DNA from: Fusarium oxysporum f. sp. lycopersici 4287
Taxonomy: Eukaryota; Ascomycota; Sordariomycetes; Hypocreales; Nectriaceae
NCBI RefSeq assembly: GCF_000149955.1
Contig: NC_030989.1
Location: 3,788,505 to 3,852,504, forward strand
Length of the DNA: 64,000 nt
Reading direction: 5' to 3'
How positions within the stretch are numbered: position 1 is the first letter of the stretch; each line of letters starts with the position of its first letter. The notes below the pieces were generated by a model, which was not told where the DNA came from, made no database searches, and saw nothing but the letters and a program-made list of their open reading frames with translations. Both the position numbers and the translations under genes were made by a program. Below, in pieces: positions 47,960 through 59,591 of this stretch.

Positions 47960-50900
47960 ATGGGCAAACTTATTCGTCTGGAGTTATTCAGTGTGTTTTC
48001 CTTCACGCGTAATCTCAGACGAGACGAACGCCATCTAAGCTAACCTGCGCTACAGACTTCAAATCGTATAAAGGGCATCATGTTCTTCTCTTCGGAGACT
48101 CATACTTCACCTCTATCATTGGACCCAATGGATCCGGCAAGTCTAACTCGTATGCCGCTTCTCCCGCTCTCCAGTGAGCCTTTCTAACATAGCTCTAGCA
48201 TGGACGCCATATCTTTCGTCCTGGGCATCAAATCCTCACATCTACGCTCCGCCCACCTCAAAGACCTCGTTTACCGCGGACGAGTCCTAAAAACGGCCAA
48301 GATCAACGATGATGGTTCTGCGCAGGCCAATGGCGACGCAAACGGTGACGCTGATGGTAACGATAAAGCCTCCCGTGGCGACCCCAAAACGGCGTGGGTC
48401 ATGGCCGTGTACGAAGACGATGCTGGCGAGGAGCAGAAATGGAAGCGCTCCATCACGAACCAAGGAGCCAGCGAGTACCGAATCAACGATCGCGTTGTCA
48501 CAGCCCAGCAATATAACGAGTCTCTTGAGAGCGAGAACATTCTTATCAAGGCACGAAACTTTCTTGTATTCCAAGGAGATGTTGAGGCCATTGCTTCGCA
48601 ATCCCCTCAGGATCTCACGCGCCTGATCGAACAAATCTCTGGAAGTCTTGAGTACAAGGCAGAATATGAGAGGACACAGGCCGAGGCTGAACAGGCTGCC
48701 GAGAACCAGAACTTCCAGCTTCATAGACGACGCGGCATCAACTCGGAAATCAAGCAATACAGGGAACAGAAAAAGGAAGCAGACAACTTCCAGAACAAGA
48801 CTGATGAGCGCGATGCGGCAATAGTTACACATAGTTTGTGGAAGCTATATCATTTTCAGAAAGCCATGGAGGATTCGTTTGCCGCTATCCAGGATCACCA
48901 AGAAAACCTCAAAGAACTGCGCCGCAACGTGGAATCTTTTGAGAAGAGGCTTGAAGCGGCCAGGAAGGAACAGGCTGCCGCTCACAGGCAAGTCGCCCGT
49001 TTAGACAAGGAGATCAAGGCCAAAGAAAGAGACATCGAGGATAAAGAGAACAGTCTTGTTCCCATTGAGGAAAAGATAAACGAATCTACGCAGGCAGTTG
49101 AAACACTCCAGACTGCGATCGCCAAGGCCACCAAGGAACGTGACGAGCAAGCCGAGGTTGTTCGCCAGGTCCAGAAGGATATTGAAAGTGTAGAGAAGGC
49201 CCGACAAGTTTTCGAGAACGATTACAAAGAACAAATGAAGAAACAAGGCCGCGAGATCAGCGATGAGGATCGTCGAGAGTACAACAGACTGCGCGCTCAG
49301 CTCATGTCCAGGACCGGTTCCAATCAAGCCAAGCTTGAGAACCTTGACCGGCAGCGCAAAGCAGATGAAGTCACCGTCAATAATCTGAAAGGCAAAGTCG
49401 ATAGCATTGCGGCAAGCATCGAAAAGATTGAGGCAGAACTATCGAGCATCGAGGAACGCAGATCTGCGGCGCAGGCGACCTCTAAAGACCTCTCGCAAGA
49501 GATTGAAGCGAAAAAGAAGGAGTTCAATAAACTCCAATCAGAACGCGTCAGGACCAATCAGAAGCGAACTGAGCTTGAGGAGAAGCTCGAGGATGTCGCT
49601 AGAAAGCTCAGAGAAGCCGATGATGGTCGGCGCCAGAACGACAGGGAAGCTAGGTTGAAAGAGATGGTGACCTCCTTGAAGCGCATGTTTCCAGGTGTCC
49701 GTGGTCGAATTGGTGACCTATGCAAACCCAAACAGAAAAAGTTTGATGAAGCTGTCGTTGTGGCACTTGGAAGAGACTTCGATGCCGTCGTTGTCGACTC
49801 CGAGAAAATCGGTGTCGAATGTGTCCAATACCTCAAGGAACAAAGATTTCAGCCCATGACTTTCATCCCTCTGGACAACATCAAGGTCAACGCAGTCAAC
49901 ACAGCCGTCAAGGGGTTTTCTGGCGCTCGGCTGACGATTGATACCATCGATTTTGATTCTACTGTTGAGCGTGCCATGTCATATGCATGTGGAAGCTCTG
50001 TTGTATGTGACACTCTTGATATTGCCAAGCACATTTGCTACGAAAAAAAGATCCCCGTCAAAGCTGTGACACTGGAAGGCTACATCATCCATAAAGCAGG
50101 CCTGATGACAGGTGGTCGTGGACCCGAGTCGAAGAGTAAGAGACGTTTCGAGGAGGCAGATGTTCAGAACCTCCAGCGAATGGCCACCAAGCTTAAGGAT
50201 GAGATTGACCGACTACCCAAGGCTGACCGCCGGGGCTCACAAGAAGAAACTCTTCAGATTGACCTGTCCGGGCTCGAAAGGCGGTTGGCAGCCGTCAAAG
50301 ACGAACTGGCAGCCTTCAACAAGAACCATGCTAGCAAGAAACGCGAGCTGGACAACCAAAGGAGGCAGCTTCGAGAGCTCGAGCCCAAATACCAAGAACA
50401 GGCATCCCAGCTTGAAAGCACCACTGCCACGTGCGAAGAGTTTCGGAATGCCATCGCACGAGTTGAAGATGAAGTGTTTGCAGATTTCTGCAGACGACTC
50501 GGTTATAGCGATATTCGCAGCTACCGTGACTCGCAAGGCAAGCTGGAGCAGGAGGTCTCTGAAAAGCGCAATGAATTCGAAGTCCAAAAGCAAAGACTAT
50601 CGAGTCGACTCCAGTGGGAGCAGCAGCGTTACGAGACTGCCACTGCGAGAATCGAGCGCAACCAAGCCCATGTCCGAAAGCTCAGAAACGATATCAAATC
50701 CTATGCAAGAGACAAGGATGCGATTGAGAATGCGATGCGCGAGGAGCAGGAAGAGTTAGAAGCTCTTCGCGAGGCACTAGACGAGAATAAGTCAGAGCTC
50801 ACCGAAAAGAACCAGAAGGTGTCAGAGGCCAAGCTCGAAGTGCAAAAGCGGTCAAAGGACATCGAAGCTCATCTGAAAGATATCAACTCACTTGAAACCG

Positions 50901-51936
50901 TAGTCCAGAAGAACAGCGCCAGCAAAGCGGCATTACTTCGACGATGCCGACTAGAGCAGATCCGCATTCCGCTTGCAGAGGGCACATTGGAGAATCTACC
51001 CAACGACGACCGTCTGCTGAACCAGGACCCAGATGCCATGGATATAGATGATGAGGAGGATGATGAGGAGATGATGGGTATGGCACTTGATGATCACGGA
51101 ATTACCATTGACTTTAGTGGACTTGATGAAGAACTCAAAGCTGTAAGGACTATTTTTTGAAGTCAGTGATAACGCTAACACTATGCAGTCGGATGACCCG
51201 AGCGTTGAAGAAAGTCTATCAGAGAAGATTACGAATCTGACTTCGGAGCTCGAGAAGCTGAACCCCAACATGCGAGCAATGGAAAGGTTAGAAAGCGTCG
51301 AGTCCCGACTGAGAGTCACAGACCAGGAGTATGAAGACTCAAAAACAGCGGCACACGAGGCCAAAGAGGTCTTCAACCAGGTCAAGCAAAAAAGATATGA
51401 CCTCTTTAACAAAGCCTTCAGCCATATTCAGGAGCAAATATCGCACGTATACAAGGACCTCACCCGGTCAGAAGCATACCCCCTTGGTGGTCAAGCCTAT
51501 CTGGACATCGAGGAAGATACGGACATGCCCTATCTGTCTGGTATCAAATATCATGCCATGCCGCCTCTGAAGCGTTTCAGAGATATGGAGCACTTGTCTG
51601 GAGGCGAAAAGACAATGGCAGCACTGGCACTCCTGTTTGCTATTCACAGCTACCAACCCAGCCCTTTCTTTGTTCTTGACGAAGTGGACGCCGCTTTGGA
51701 CAATGCCAACGTGGACAAGATCAAGAAGTACATCAAGGACCACCGTGGTCCCGGCATGCAATTCATTGTGATCAGTCTCAAGGCAGGTCTATTCCAAGAC
51801 AGTGACAGTCTGGTGGGTGTTTACCGAGACCAGGAGGTCAATAGTTCAAGAACCCTTACTCTAGATGTGAGTTTCCCTATTATACTGGCCTTGACAATCT
51901 CTGACTAACATTGAACAGTTGCGGCAATATGTGTAG
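47960..51936 (+). CDS. SMC1: SMC1, cohesin ATPase subunit
   Basis: Cohesin core ATPase that, with Smc3, Scc1 and Scc3, holds sister chromatids together. Exons 47960-47990, 48056-48149, 48199-51142, 51189-51866 and 51919-51936; 3,765 bases, 1,254 residues, close to family length. Walker A GPNGSGKS is at residues 33-40, with R-loop and Q-loop regions following. Two long coiled coils flank the hinge at about 530-680 (MFPGVRGRIGDLCKPKQKKF, then GLMTGG). The signature LSGGEK is at about 1159-1164 and Walker B FFVLDEVD at about 1183-1190, with the Smc1-type D-loop ALDNANV. An acidic stretch (DIDDEEDDEE) lies near residue 990. The first exon is 31 bases and the last encodes only LRQYV. Confidence 0.96.
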
Positions 51937-52602
51937 GTGAGGCTAGAGTAGTTAGAATCTTTGTGATTATTCCTCTCGGACCTGAAGGGGAAAGTTGGGT
52001 GTCTGGCGCACGTCATCGTGGAAGAAGCATGGAATTTCGTATGGGTTAATGAATTCATCACATCATTCAGCACCGCAACACTGAGTTGAGCATATGAATA
52101 ATGCAGGCGTAATGATGTTAAGTGATGAATATATTCACTCAAGTTGTATAATCTTCAACTTATCTCCGGCTTTTGTGGCCGCCACTGGATAGGGTTCTGT
52201 CGAACAAACATAAGAAGCAGTCAAAGGTTCTACTTTATGCTAATGCCCGATTGGCTTGGCGTCAGTGCATTGCTTTGTAGTATCAGATGAATGTGGCTAT
52301 TGAGGTATCTCAAAGGAGTGCCCATGGCAGAATGATGGCTCTAATTAGCAACTAACTGACACTGCCTATTTCAACCTGCATCGGGACCATCTAGCTCTAA
52401 ATCTTAATTACTAATATTGTCGCCTGAAACTCTTTCGTTACCTTATGAATAATACTGCAGGCAGACAGACAGACAGACTGCCGTGACTCTTCTCTTGGTT
52501 GCCTGCAGTTTTTAACGGATTCTGATTACGTCATCACACCTTTAATTCATACCCCTGCACTTGATATTCGCGATCACATTCTCGCATTAAACCAACATCA
52601 TC
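51937..52602. other. intergenic, SMC1 to TFA1
   Basis: 666 bases between tandem genes: SMC1 3' UTR followed by the TFA1 promoter. A short CAGACAGACAGACAG repeat lies near 52461. No gene seen. Confidence 0.5.
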
Positions 52603-53846
52603 ATGGATCTCGCAATCACACTTATCAAGTCCGTTGCGCGGGCGTTCTATGAAACCCGCGACATACTTGTGATTGATGCGCTTATACTACATGAGGCGTG
52701 AGTACGACTATTACACTCCAGTGCTTGAAAAGTGCTCGCTAACCACAGTGTCTTGCTAGGCTTCGAGATGATGATTTGGCCTACTTGATGTCTACCAACA
52801 CAAAGGAACTCCACAAGATATGCGGAAAGCTACGTGAGGATCGATTCTTGGTGGTGTATGCGAAAAGAATCCTCGCCGAGTAGCGCTTGACTGACTGGAC
52901 CCGGTGCAGACACACACGATCAGAGCTGCGAGAAGGCAACCCAAGACCGAGCAACAAAACATGGTATTACATCGACTACCGAGCCACAATAGACGCCATC
53001 AAATGGCGCGTTTACACTATCGATAAAGAAGTACAGGGCACTACACAAGTCGCGAGCGAGAAAAAAGAGTACTTTTGCTCATTTTGCAAAGCAGAATGGA
53101 CGGCGATGGAGGTCCTGGACAACGTTGGCCCGGAAGGGTTCTTATGCCATCGCTGCTCTCATGTCCTGACCTTTGAGGCCGACCGGACATCGACTGGACA
53201 CGAGCAGTCTACGCGACTCAATGACCAGTTCAAATTCATCAGTGAACTGCTTCCCAAGATCGATGCCGTCCACATTCCGGAATGCGACTTCGATCGTGCA
53301 TTTGCTAAAGCACGCCCGGTGAAGCGCGACGAAACACATCAGCGCGCTCAGACTATTGCAGTCGACTCTGGCGCGAACCGACCTATGGCGGTCAAGGGCT
53401 TGACCAACACAGGGCCACAATCGATTGCAGTTAACATCTCAACATCGGATGGCCCTACAGAAGCCGAGAAGGCGGCGGAGCAGGCGCGCAAGGAGCAGAT
53501 CGCGAAGCAAAATGCGCTGCCATCATGGATGTCCAACAGTACTGTCACTGGGGAGTCATTCTCAGCAAACGCTACTCCTGGCACTGCATCAGTTGTCAAG
53601 AAGGAGTCCAGCAAAGATGCCGGCCCAGCAGCACCGGCCGTGGCCAATGCTCAAATAGACGACATATTCGAGAAGCTCAAGGCGGAGATAGCACAAGAAA
53701 AATCAGAGGAGGAAGAGGACGACGAAGAAGAGGAAGACTTATTCGAAGATGTCCCTGCCGCCAAGAAAGTGAAACTGGCTGGACCAGATACTCATGAACA
53801 AAAAGAAGACGAAGACAGCGAGGAGATAGAGTTCGAAGATGTTTAG
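52603..53846 (+). CDS. TFA1: transcription initiation factor TFIIE large subunit (alpha)
   Basis: General RNA polymerase II factor that recruits and regulates TFIIH at the preinitiation complex. Exons 52603-52697, 52760-52855 and 52910-53846 give 1,128 bases and 375 residues. The N-terminal winged helix includes LILHEALRDDDLAYLMSTN and CGKLREDRFLVVHTRSELREG. A four-Cys zinc ribbon follows at about residues 120-150 (CSFC and CHRC). The middle has the helical segment FKFISELLPKIDAVHIPE. The C-terminus is strongly acidic (EEEEDDEEEEDLFEDVP; EDEDSEEIEFEDV), as in TFIIE alpha proteins that contact TFIIH p62. Donors are GTGAGT and GTATGC. It is convergent with the Cys/His-rich gene 282 bases away. 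Confidence 0.92.
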
Positions 53847-54128
53847 AAACCATAAAATTGTCTAATAATGGCCAGACTCCCTGTTCTTGTACATAAATAG
53901 CCACTCTATCATCTAATATTCTAATTCCAATTCCTCTGTCTAACCTAACCAAGCCCGGCCATGCTTTTTGAAAAAAGGCCAATGCTATGCCCGAGGTATC
54001 AATACTTGCCCAAGCACATATTTGAACGCCCCATTGTATGCCGGTAAAAAAGAAGTCGCTTTCATGATGTTTACACCTGTCCCTGATAAAATCCAAGTCG
54101 TTCATTTCCAGTTTTCCAATACTGCACA

Positions 54129-55556
54129 TCACCTTGCAGTTTCTACGCCGCGTCGCATCTCGAGTTGAGACGTCTTGCATGTTCGTGGCAACTTGGCCAA
54201 CGGTAATTCGGTGTCATCGAGAGACGAGCATGAAATCTCAGACATGCTACGCTTCAGGCCTGTCAAGGCTCCAACGATGTTGCCGGCGGGCGGTGACTCG
54301 TCACCTTCATCGCCGTGATGATCCCTGGACGACGGGTCTTGTTCGTCCTTTTTGTCGAGTACGCTATCGCGCTCCCACGCGGACTCTAGTCCGTCCAGAT
54401 AGACTGGGGACCTCTTCAAGAAGTTCCACGACAAGGAATCGTGCTCCATTGCAATATATAATGAGTCCATCTTGCCACTAGCATCCAGTACGGCGCAGTG
54501 CTGCTTGAGGAACGCGCGGTCGTACGGACCGTGGATAAGCCTGGGCTCCAGGGGTCGTAACATTGGCAAGCCTTGTAGACGCTCAGCATCGCAAAGCTTT
54601 GCTTGCAATGGAACCCACGGCCGTCCTTTGAGCAGGGGTTCAAATGCTCGTGATACAGCCTCTGTGACAGACTTGGCATCGTCTCCTTCCACTGCGAGCA
54701 TACGATGAAGTCCACGGGACAGACATCTCTTGTATGAGGTTGTATCCTTTTCAAATGGGAAGGGTGTGTCCTTGGAAGGCATCAAAGACACATGCACTGT
54801 CCATGACCTTGGGCGTTCAGTTGAGGCGGTAGGTTCTATCGATAAGCTGTGTGTTGAGTTCAACGGCAGCTGTGAGGGGACAGTGGTTGTGGGCGAGAGA
54901 TGAAAGGTGTTGACGGTGGCATCGCTTGCATCTGGGTCTTGGGGAGGTGACAATAGAGGCTCGGCACTCTCCAACTTTTCGATCCTTTCTTCCAAGCATT
55001 CGTCGCTATCTAGCAGCTCAAGTTGACGATTACGCAAATCGTCCACTTCGCTTCCTGTCCTTGCCAGCTGTTCGCCTTGTGATCGAAGGGTTTGTTCCAA
55101 GCTTTTAATGTGTTGCTGCAATTGTGTAACAAGCGCCCATGCAGCAGATGCGTTGCGATATGAGCCTTTGAGTTCAGTATCGGTTTCGTCCTTGTTCTTC
55201 TCGACCGTCTCTTCCAACTCGCTGATGCGGCGAACAACATGGGAAAGTCGATCACGGTCTTGTGGATTCGCGAGTTCTTCCAAGGCTCGTACTCGCTGTT
55301 GAATCGCATCGATTTCGGACTTGTTAGTGCTTGGTGTTGGGGTATCGGCATTGGCGACGTGAAAGCAGGATAGATGTCCACAGTTGCAAGTGGCACCAGG
55401 TAAAGATTTGTTGTGATCGAACCCCATGCAGCCGCACCGCTGACCCTTGAGCTCAGGTATCATGAGGATATAGCGACATTGACCCTTTGGCAACTGAGAC
55501 TCGTCGGGCTGCGGCGTCGAGGCCGGTGGGGGAGAGCGAGAGGGTGAGGGTGACAT
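54129..55556 (-). CDS. Cys/His-rich coiled-coil hypothetical protein
   Basis: Single exon, 475 residues, function unknown. Residues 27-66 hold a compact Cys/His cluster: C27, C41, C43, H48, C57, C59, H61, C64 and H66, in the order KGQRCGCMGFDHN, CNCGHLSCFH. This looks zinc-binding, but I cannot match it to a named finger. Residues 80-220 form a long heptad-rich coiled coil (VVRRISELEETVEKNKDE; LEERIEKLESAE). Residues about 270-400 are more ordered, with aromatic residues (WTVHVSLMPSK; WVPLQAKLCDAERLQGLP; YIAMEHDSLSWNFLKRS). The tail is acidic, then basic. The ATG at 55554-55556 is followed by a short Pro/Ser leader. A regulatory or ubiquitin-related role is conceivable but unsupported. Confidence 0.75.
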   Translation of the reverse strand: MSPSPSRSPPPASTPQPDESQLPKGQCRYILMIPELKGQRCGCMGFDHNKSLPGATCNCGHLSCFHVANADTPTPSTNKSEIDAIQQRVRALEELANPQDRDRLSHVVRRISELEETVEKNKDETDTELKGSYRNASAAWALVTQLQQHIKSLEQTLRSQGEQLARTGSEVDDLRNRQLELLDSDECLEERIEKLESAEPLLSPPQDPDASDATVNTFHLSPTTTVPSQLPLNSTHSLSIEPTASTERPRSWTVHVSLMPSKDTPFPFEKDTTSYKRCLSRGLHRMLAVEGDDAKSVTEAVSRAFEPLLKGRPWVPLQAKLCDAERLQGLPMLRPLEPRLIHGPYDRAFLKQHCAVLDASGKMDSLYIAMEHDSLSWNFLKRSPVYLDGLESAWERDSVLDKKDEQDPSSRDHHGDEGDESPPAGNIVGALTGLKRSMSEISCSSLDDTELPLAKLPRTCKTSQLEMRRGVETAR

Positions 55557-57881
55557 TAAGTTGCGTCAAACCAAGGTATCGAAGAGAGGAATCGAGGTTG
55601 AGATAGGTCGTCCATGGAAATGTCGGTGGCAGTAGGAGCCTGATATGGACGGAATGGATACGGATGGGTATGAATGGGTACGGGGTAGTCTTTTAGATAT
55701 GAGAGATGGAGCACGGAAGAAGAAAAAAACAACCTGTAGCTACGTAGGTACAGTAAGGCAAGGTAGGCGGGCGGCTCTAATCATAAAGCAGGGCGATGTC
55801 GAGATTTGAACCCCCAGGGATGTTGGGGTTGTGTGATTCCGTCTGGCCGTGTTAGGACGGTACCTAAGTCCAGGCGGGTGTACCTGAAAACAGTGGCAAA
55901 ATACACGTGAGAGGCTGTAGACTGTTAACGGTTTCCAGGTATCCAGGGTCCGCTTTTGAGACGTTATCGTCCGCTCTGGTCTCGCCATCAAGACAACCCA
56001 CGAATCTGAGACCGGCTGCGCCCGCAGGCCAGCTGATGGGCATCACAAACTCCCACGTTGAAGACCCGCAGGTGGTCATGGCACCACAAGCCGCCCATTA
56101 TAGACAGTGGGGGTTAGCCGTGGCTCACAGTAACTGCTTGAGGTACATGCCCAGTAACACCGAGAGGATAAAAGCAGAGATTGCCCAGGGCCACGACCAT
56201 GACCACGATCAACAATCTCCTCTATAACCATGGAACGCGGTGAGAACAATCACAACTTCAATCCATTGCCAGAAGAAATCTAGGTCCACGCTAGACCACG
56301 GGGAACTCAGGGGATGCAGTAGAGTCCCAGCTAAGAGAAGATAGCGCCGTTATCTTGTTGGTCTGTTGTCAAGTCCAATCCATTCGTTGCAACCTGTGCG
56401 TGCAGTGTCGTAGACGCAGGACTCTCAAACCAAATCTTGGTTACCTGGCGCAAGGCGCGCTGTTTTCTTGTCTTCTCTTGGGGACCCCCTGGCCTGGAAC
56501 CCATGAGAAGATATCCCACATCAGAGTCCGATTGATAAACAAATGTCTCAACTCTGACATGAAAAGCTTGGCTGATCGTGCCGCACCCTTTTTCCAGTTC
56601 CCATTGGCCCTTGACGCTTGGTCCCTGAAGCCGTCGAGTTGATCAAGGTCAAGCCAAGGAGAAGGAGACTATCAAGAGAGACAGAAAGTCGAGTTGGAGG
56701 GCGGCCACGCGATCTGTAACGGGCGGGCGCAAGAAATCAAGAGTTGATATCAACCAGGGCCCTTGCGCAATGATTGTGATCGTGGCCGGAATCGCAATGG
56801 TGATTGATGGAAGCATCTGCATGGGGTCGCACAGATTAGCAGACCTCCTCTGGCTGGTCCACCCCCACACCCTCTTTGTTGCTAAGCCTGCCACTTTCTC
56901 TGGACGGGAGTGACAAAATTTGACTCTTGGAGGTAGTTCCCGCACCCGCACCCGTCTATTATGGCCCTTGTCCCTACTCAGTCACTCTCCGGTCTGGCGG
57001 GCCCCGTTCCGTAGCTGCTACTGTAGCTAAACAATAGCGGAGGGGACCTGATGCGAATGAGAGGGAGGGAAACCCCGTCATTGGATTGGATTGGATAACG
57101 TTGTTGGTGTACTGTATCTCATGGGTTTTGTGTAGGTAAGTAGGTATCCATCAGGTACTTTAGAAGAGGGAGCCCCCAAAATGCGGTCGAGAGAAGTGAG
57201 ATGCTCTTGACTCATTGCATGAGATCGCCTCTCCTCCATGTCCCTTGTCCCAGGTGTTCCAGATATCGGATGCATGTAAGTATAGTTAGAGGTCGTGCGT
57301 GGTACGGTATGTATGTACGCCTTATCGGCGCCTACTGTTGATGCAAGGTTATCGACCAAGTTGCCCGCACGCATGTGATCCCTCCCCAGGTTCTGGTCAG
57401 AGGTTGGCTCCTTGCAAATCATAGCAATTCGCGTTGTCCTACGTGCGCGTGTGTGCGCAGTACGGGCATGGACCTCCAAATTGAACATCAAGGCCGGTTG
57501 GAACCGGTTGACTAAGTGGGATTGTCCAAGGCCCCATCTTTGTTATGGGTCATGCCAAATTCATCTTCATTCCTGAGACGTAGCAATTGAGAACAGCCTG
57601 AACTGTAGGTACATATCATGTACGTAACGGCCATCAGGGTGGGTTGTGTGCAGCAGCAGAAGTAGAAGTAAGAAGCCTTGGCCCCTGGCTCTACCTCAAG
57701 GTGGTTAGCAGTGGACTCTGGAGGATTTCTTTGCCCACGTGCAGTCCCTTGGGACAGGCAAACTCCTTGCCACCTGCGAACTACCAATGTATACTGATGG
57801 AGTGATCTTGGGCCTGTATGTTGCAAGCCGTGACTTTGACCAGCGACGCGACGCACCTCGAGTTGCTACCCGCAAACAACT
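55557..57881. other. divergent intergenic region
   Basis: 2.3 kb between divergent starts. ORFs are short and unrelated to known families. A stretch around 55790-55860 has a T-loop-like TTCAAAT on the minus strand, but no tRNA cloverleaf forms (see rejected items). Confidence 0.5.
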
Positions 57882-58775
57882 ATGGGTAATTTTGGAACTG
57901 CTGTCAACTCCCTGTTAGGCACTTATACCAAGTGCCTATCTCTTCTCAAAGGCTTCCCTAAGGATGAGGATGCGGGGACGTTGAGTGAGACTCGCTCAAC
58001 ACTGAGCACCTCACTTCGATCTGACAGAGCTCGAGTGCGACGAGAATATGCTTCACGACTTTCACAAGATGGTTCTCGGTTTGAAAAAGGTGATGGTAAG
58101 TCACTTCTATCTGAATTAGCTTCGTACAAAAATGCAAGAGTTGTTATTCTGAAGCCTGTCCCAGCTCCTGCACGATCGGCTCTTAGGCGCATTGTGAGGA
58201 AACTCACAAACACCCTGGCCGATGTTGTCCGCTCATTTCAGGACCCGAAAGGACAGCCGATCAATTGCGAGTCTCTTCTAGCTCTATCCACAGGCTCAAG
58301 TCTAGACGCCGTTCGCGCGATGAATGACTTGTCAAGCAGAGTAGGATCAACATCAAGTTCCAGTTCACGGGGTAGCATCGTGAGCAGAGGACGACAGAGA
58401 TCCCGCCGTCATAGCCAGAAAACCAGAATCAAGTCTAAGAGACGTTCAACAGAAGAGCGGTCTAAGCGTGAGAAGACGAGAAGCAAGAAGCCCACGAGCC
58501 AGAGCCGGAGCCGGAGACGGACGTCCTCCGATCGGCTGCATCGTCAACATGGTTTCAGAAGCCGGCAGCCGCCGGAAATAAAAGGGCCTCATAACCGAGT
58601 CTCCATAGTGACCATTGCTTCGGATTCGACCAAGTTGGGAGAAATTAGGCGGCGCCTGTCGAAGCAGATGCCTCTAGAGGAATATGAGAATAGGGTCGCT
58701 TATCCATTGTATGCGTATCATGCCCAAGAGGCACCAGTGCGTAAGAAATGGTGGAATCCTTTCAGGCGCTCATGA
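57882..58775 (+). CDS. basic hypothetical protein with possible N-myristoylation signal
   Basis: Single exon, 297 residues, not recognised. The start MGNFGTAVNS fits the myristoylation pattern of Gly2 with Ser/Thr at position 6. Residues 20-150 are helical and of mixed charge (SLLSELASYKNARVVILKP; ALRRIVRKLTNTLADVVRSF). Residues about 155-225 are highly basic and Ser-rich (RGRQRSRRHSQKTRIKSKRR; RSRSRRRTSSDR), resembling an RS domain or a membrane-binding basic patch. The C-terminus ends with RKKWWNPFRRS, a conserved-looking aromatic/basic cap. Codon composition supports coding. A membrane-associated protein or an RNA-interacting protein are both possible; neither is shown. Confidence 0.7.
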   Translation: MGNFGTAVNSLLGTYTKCLSLLKGFPKDEDAGTLSETRSTLSTSLRSDRARVRREYASRLSQDGSRFEKGDGKSLLSELASYKNARVVILKPVPAPARSALRRIVRKLTNTLADVVRSFQDPKGQPINCESLLALSTGSSLDAVRAMNDLSSRVGSTSSSSSRGSIVSRGRQRSRRHSQKTRIKSKRRSTEERSKREKTRSKKPTSQSRSRRRTSSDRLHRQHGFRSRQPPEIKGPHNRVSIVTIASDSTKLGEIRRRLSKQMPLEEYENRVAYPLYAYHAQEAPVRKKWWNPFRRS

Positions 58776-59591
58776 CTGGTGAAACCTATTTTTGAGTTGG
58801 ATTTAATACATATGATACCCGATGCTGTATATGAATGAATATTGTTGTTGTTTGTTGGTGTACTATTACTATATAGACCGTGTTCGGCTTGAGATCTTTA
58901 TCTCATCACGCAGACCAATGAAAGAACAACCTAGAATAGACTCGCCCGACCAAATCTCTCTCGAGGGGACTGTAAGTTCCTTCTAGGTAAGGTAAGGAAC
59001 TTAAGAATATAAATTAGTAGCTATGAACCCCATCTCATATTGTATACACCTACACACAATGAGCTTGCCGTGCCGGCTTCAGCTTATCCATCCTACAACG
59101 TATTCATACAGCCCAGTATGTAGGACGTAAATAATCAACTTGCATCACGAATGGGGTCATCGAGGAAGAGTTAATACCGAATATATTCAAAACTTTGCAT
59201 GATATTTTCTCGTTTTCCTTCATATGCAAAAAACTATATATACCTTATACTGACGAGTGAGTGGTCGAATGGGTATAGTGGGAGTTATACTTTGTGCACT
59301 GTATAATACACTGTCGAGGCTGCAAAGCCACAGAAAGAGCTTGGAATTACTGTGCCCCGCTGTCCAAAAATGCCCCGCCAGCATCACGACTGGACGGACG
59401 AACGAACACACGACAGGTCATCGCATTCAATACCACATTTAACTCGACGACAACAACGAGGGAGAGCAAGGGAAACGAACAAGCTATAGCCGATTTATTC
59501 TCCGGGATCGTCCCATTCCATCTCCATCTAACGGTGTTGCTATCGACGTGACCCCTTACGGATATGCCTTCGTCTTGATAGCATCGCCATC
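58776..59591. other. intergenic upstream of SRP72
   Basis: 816 bases between tandem genes: 3' UTR of the basic protein gene and the SRP72 promoter and leader. No gene seen. Confidence 0.5.

Noticed and set aside
55770..55880. tRNA-like stretch with GGTTCAAATC on the minus strand
   Set aside because: The T-stem pairs at only three of five positions, there is no matching A box at the right distance, and the acceptor ends do not pair.
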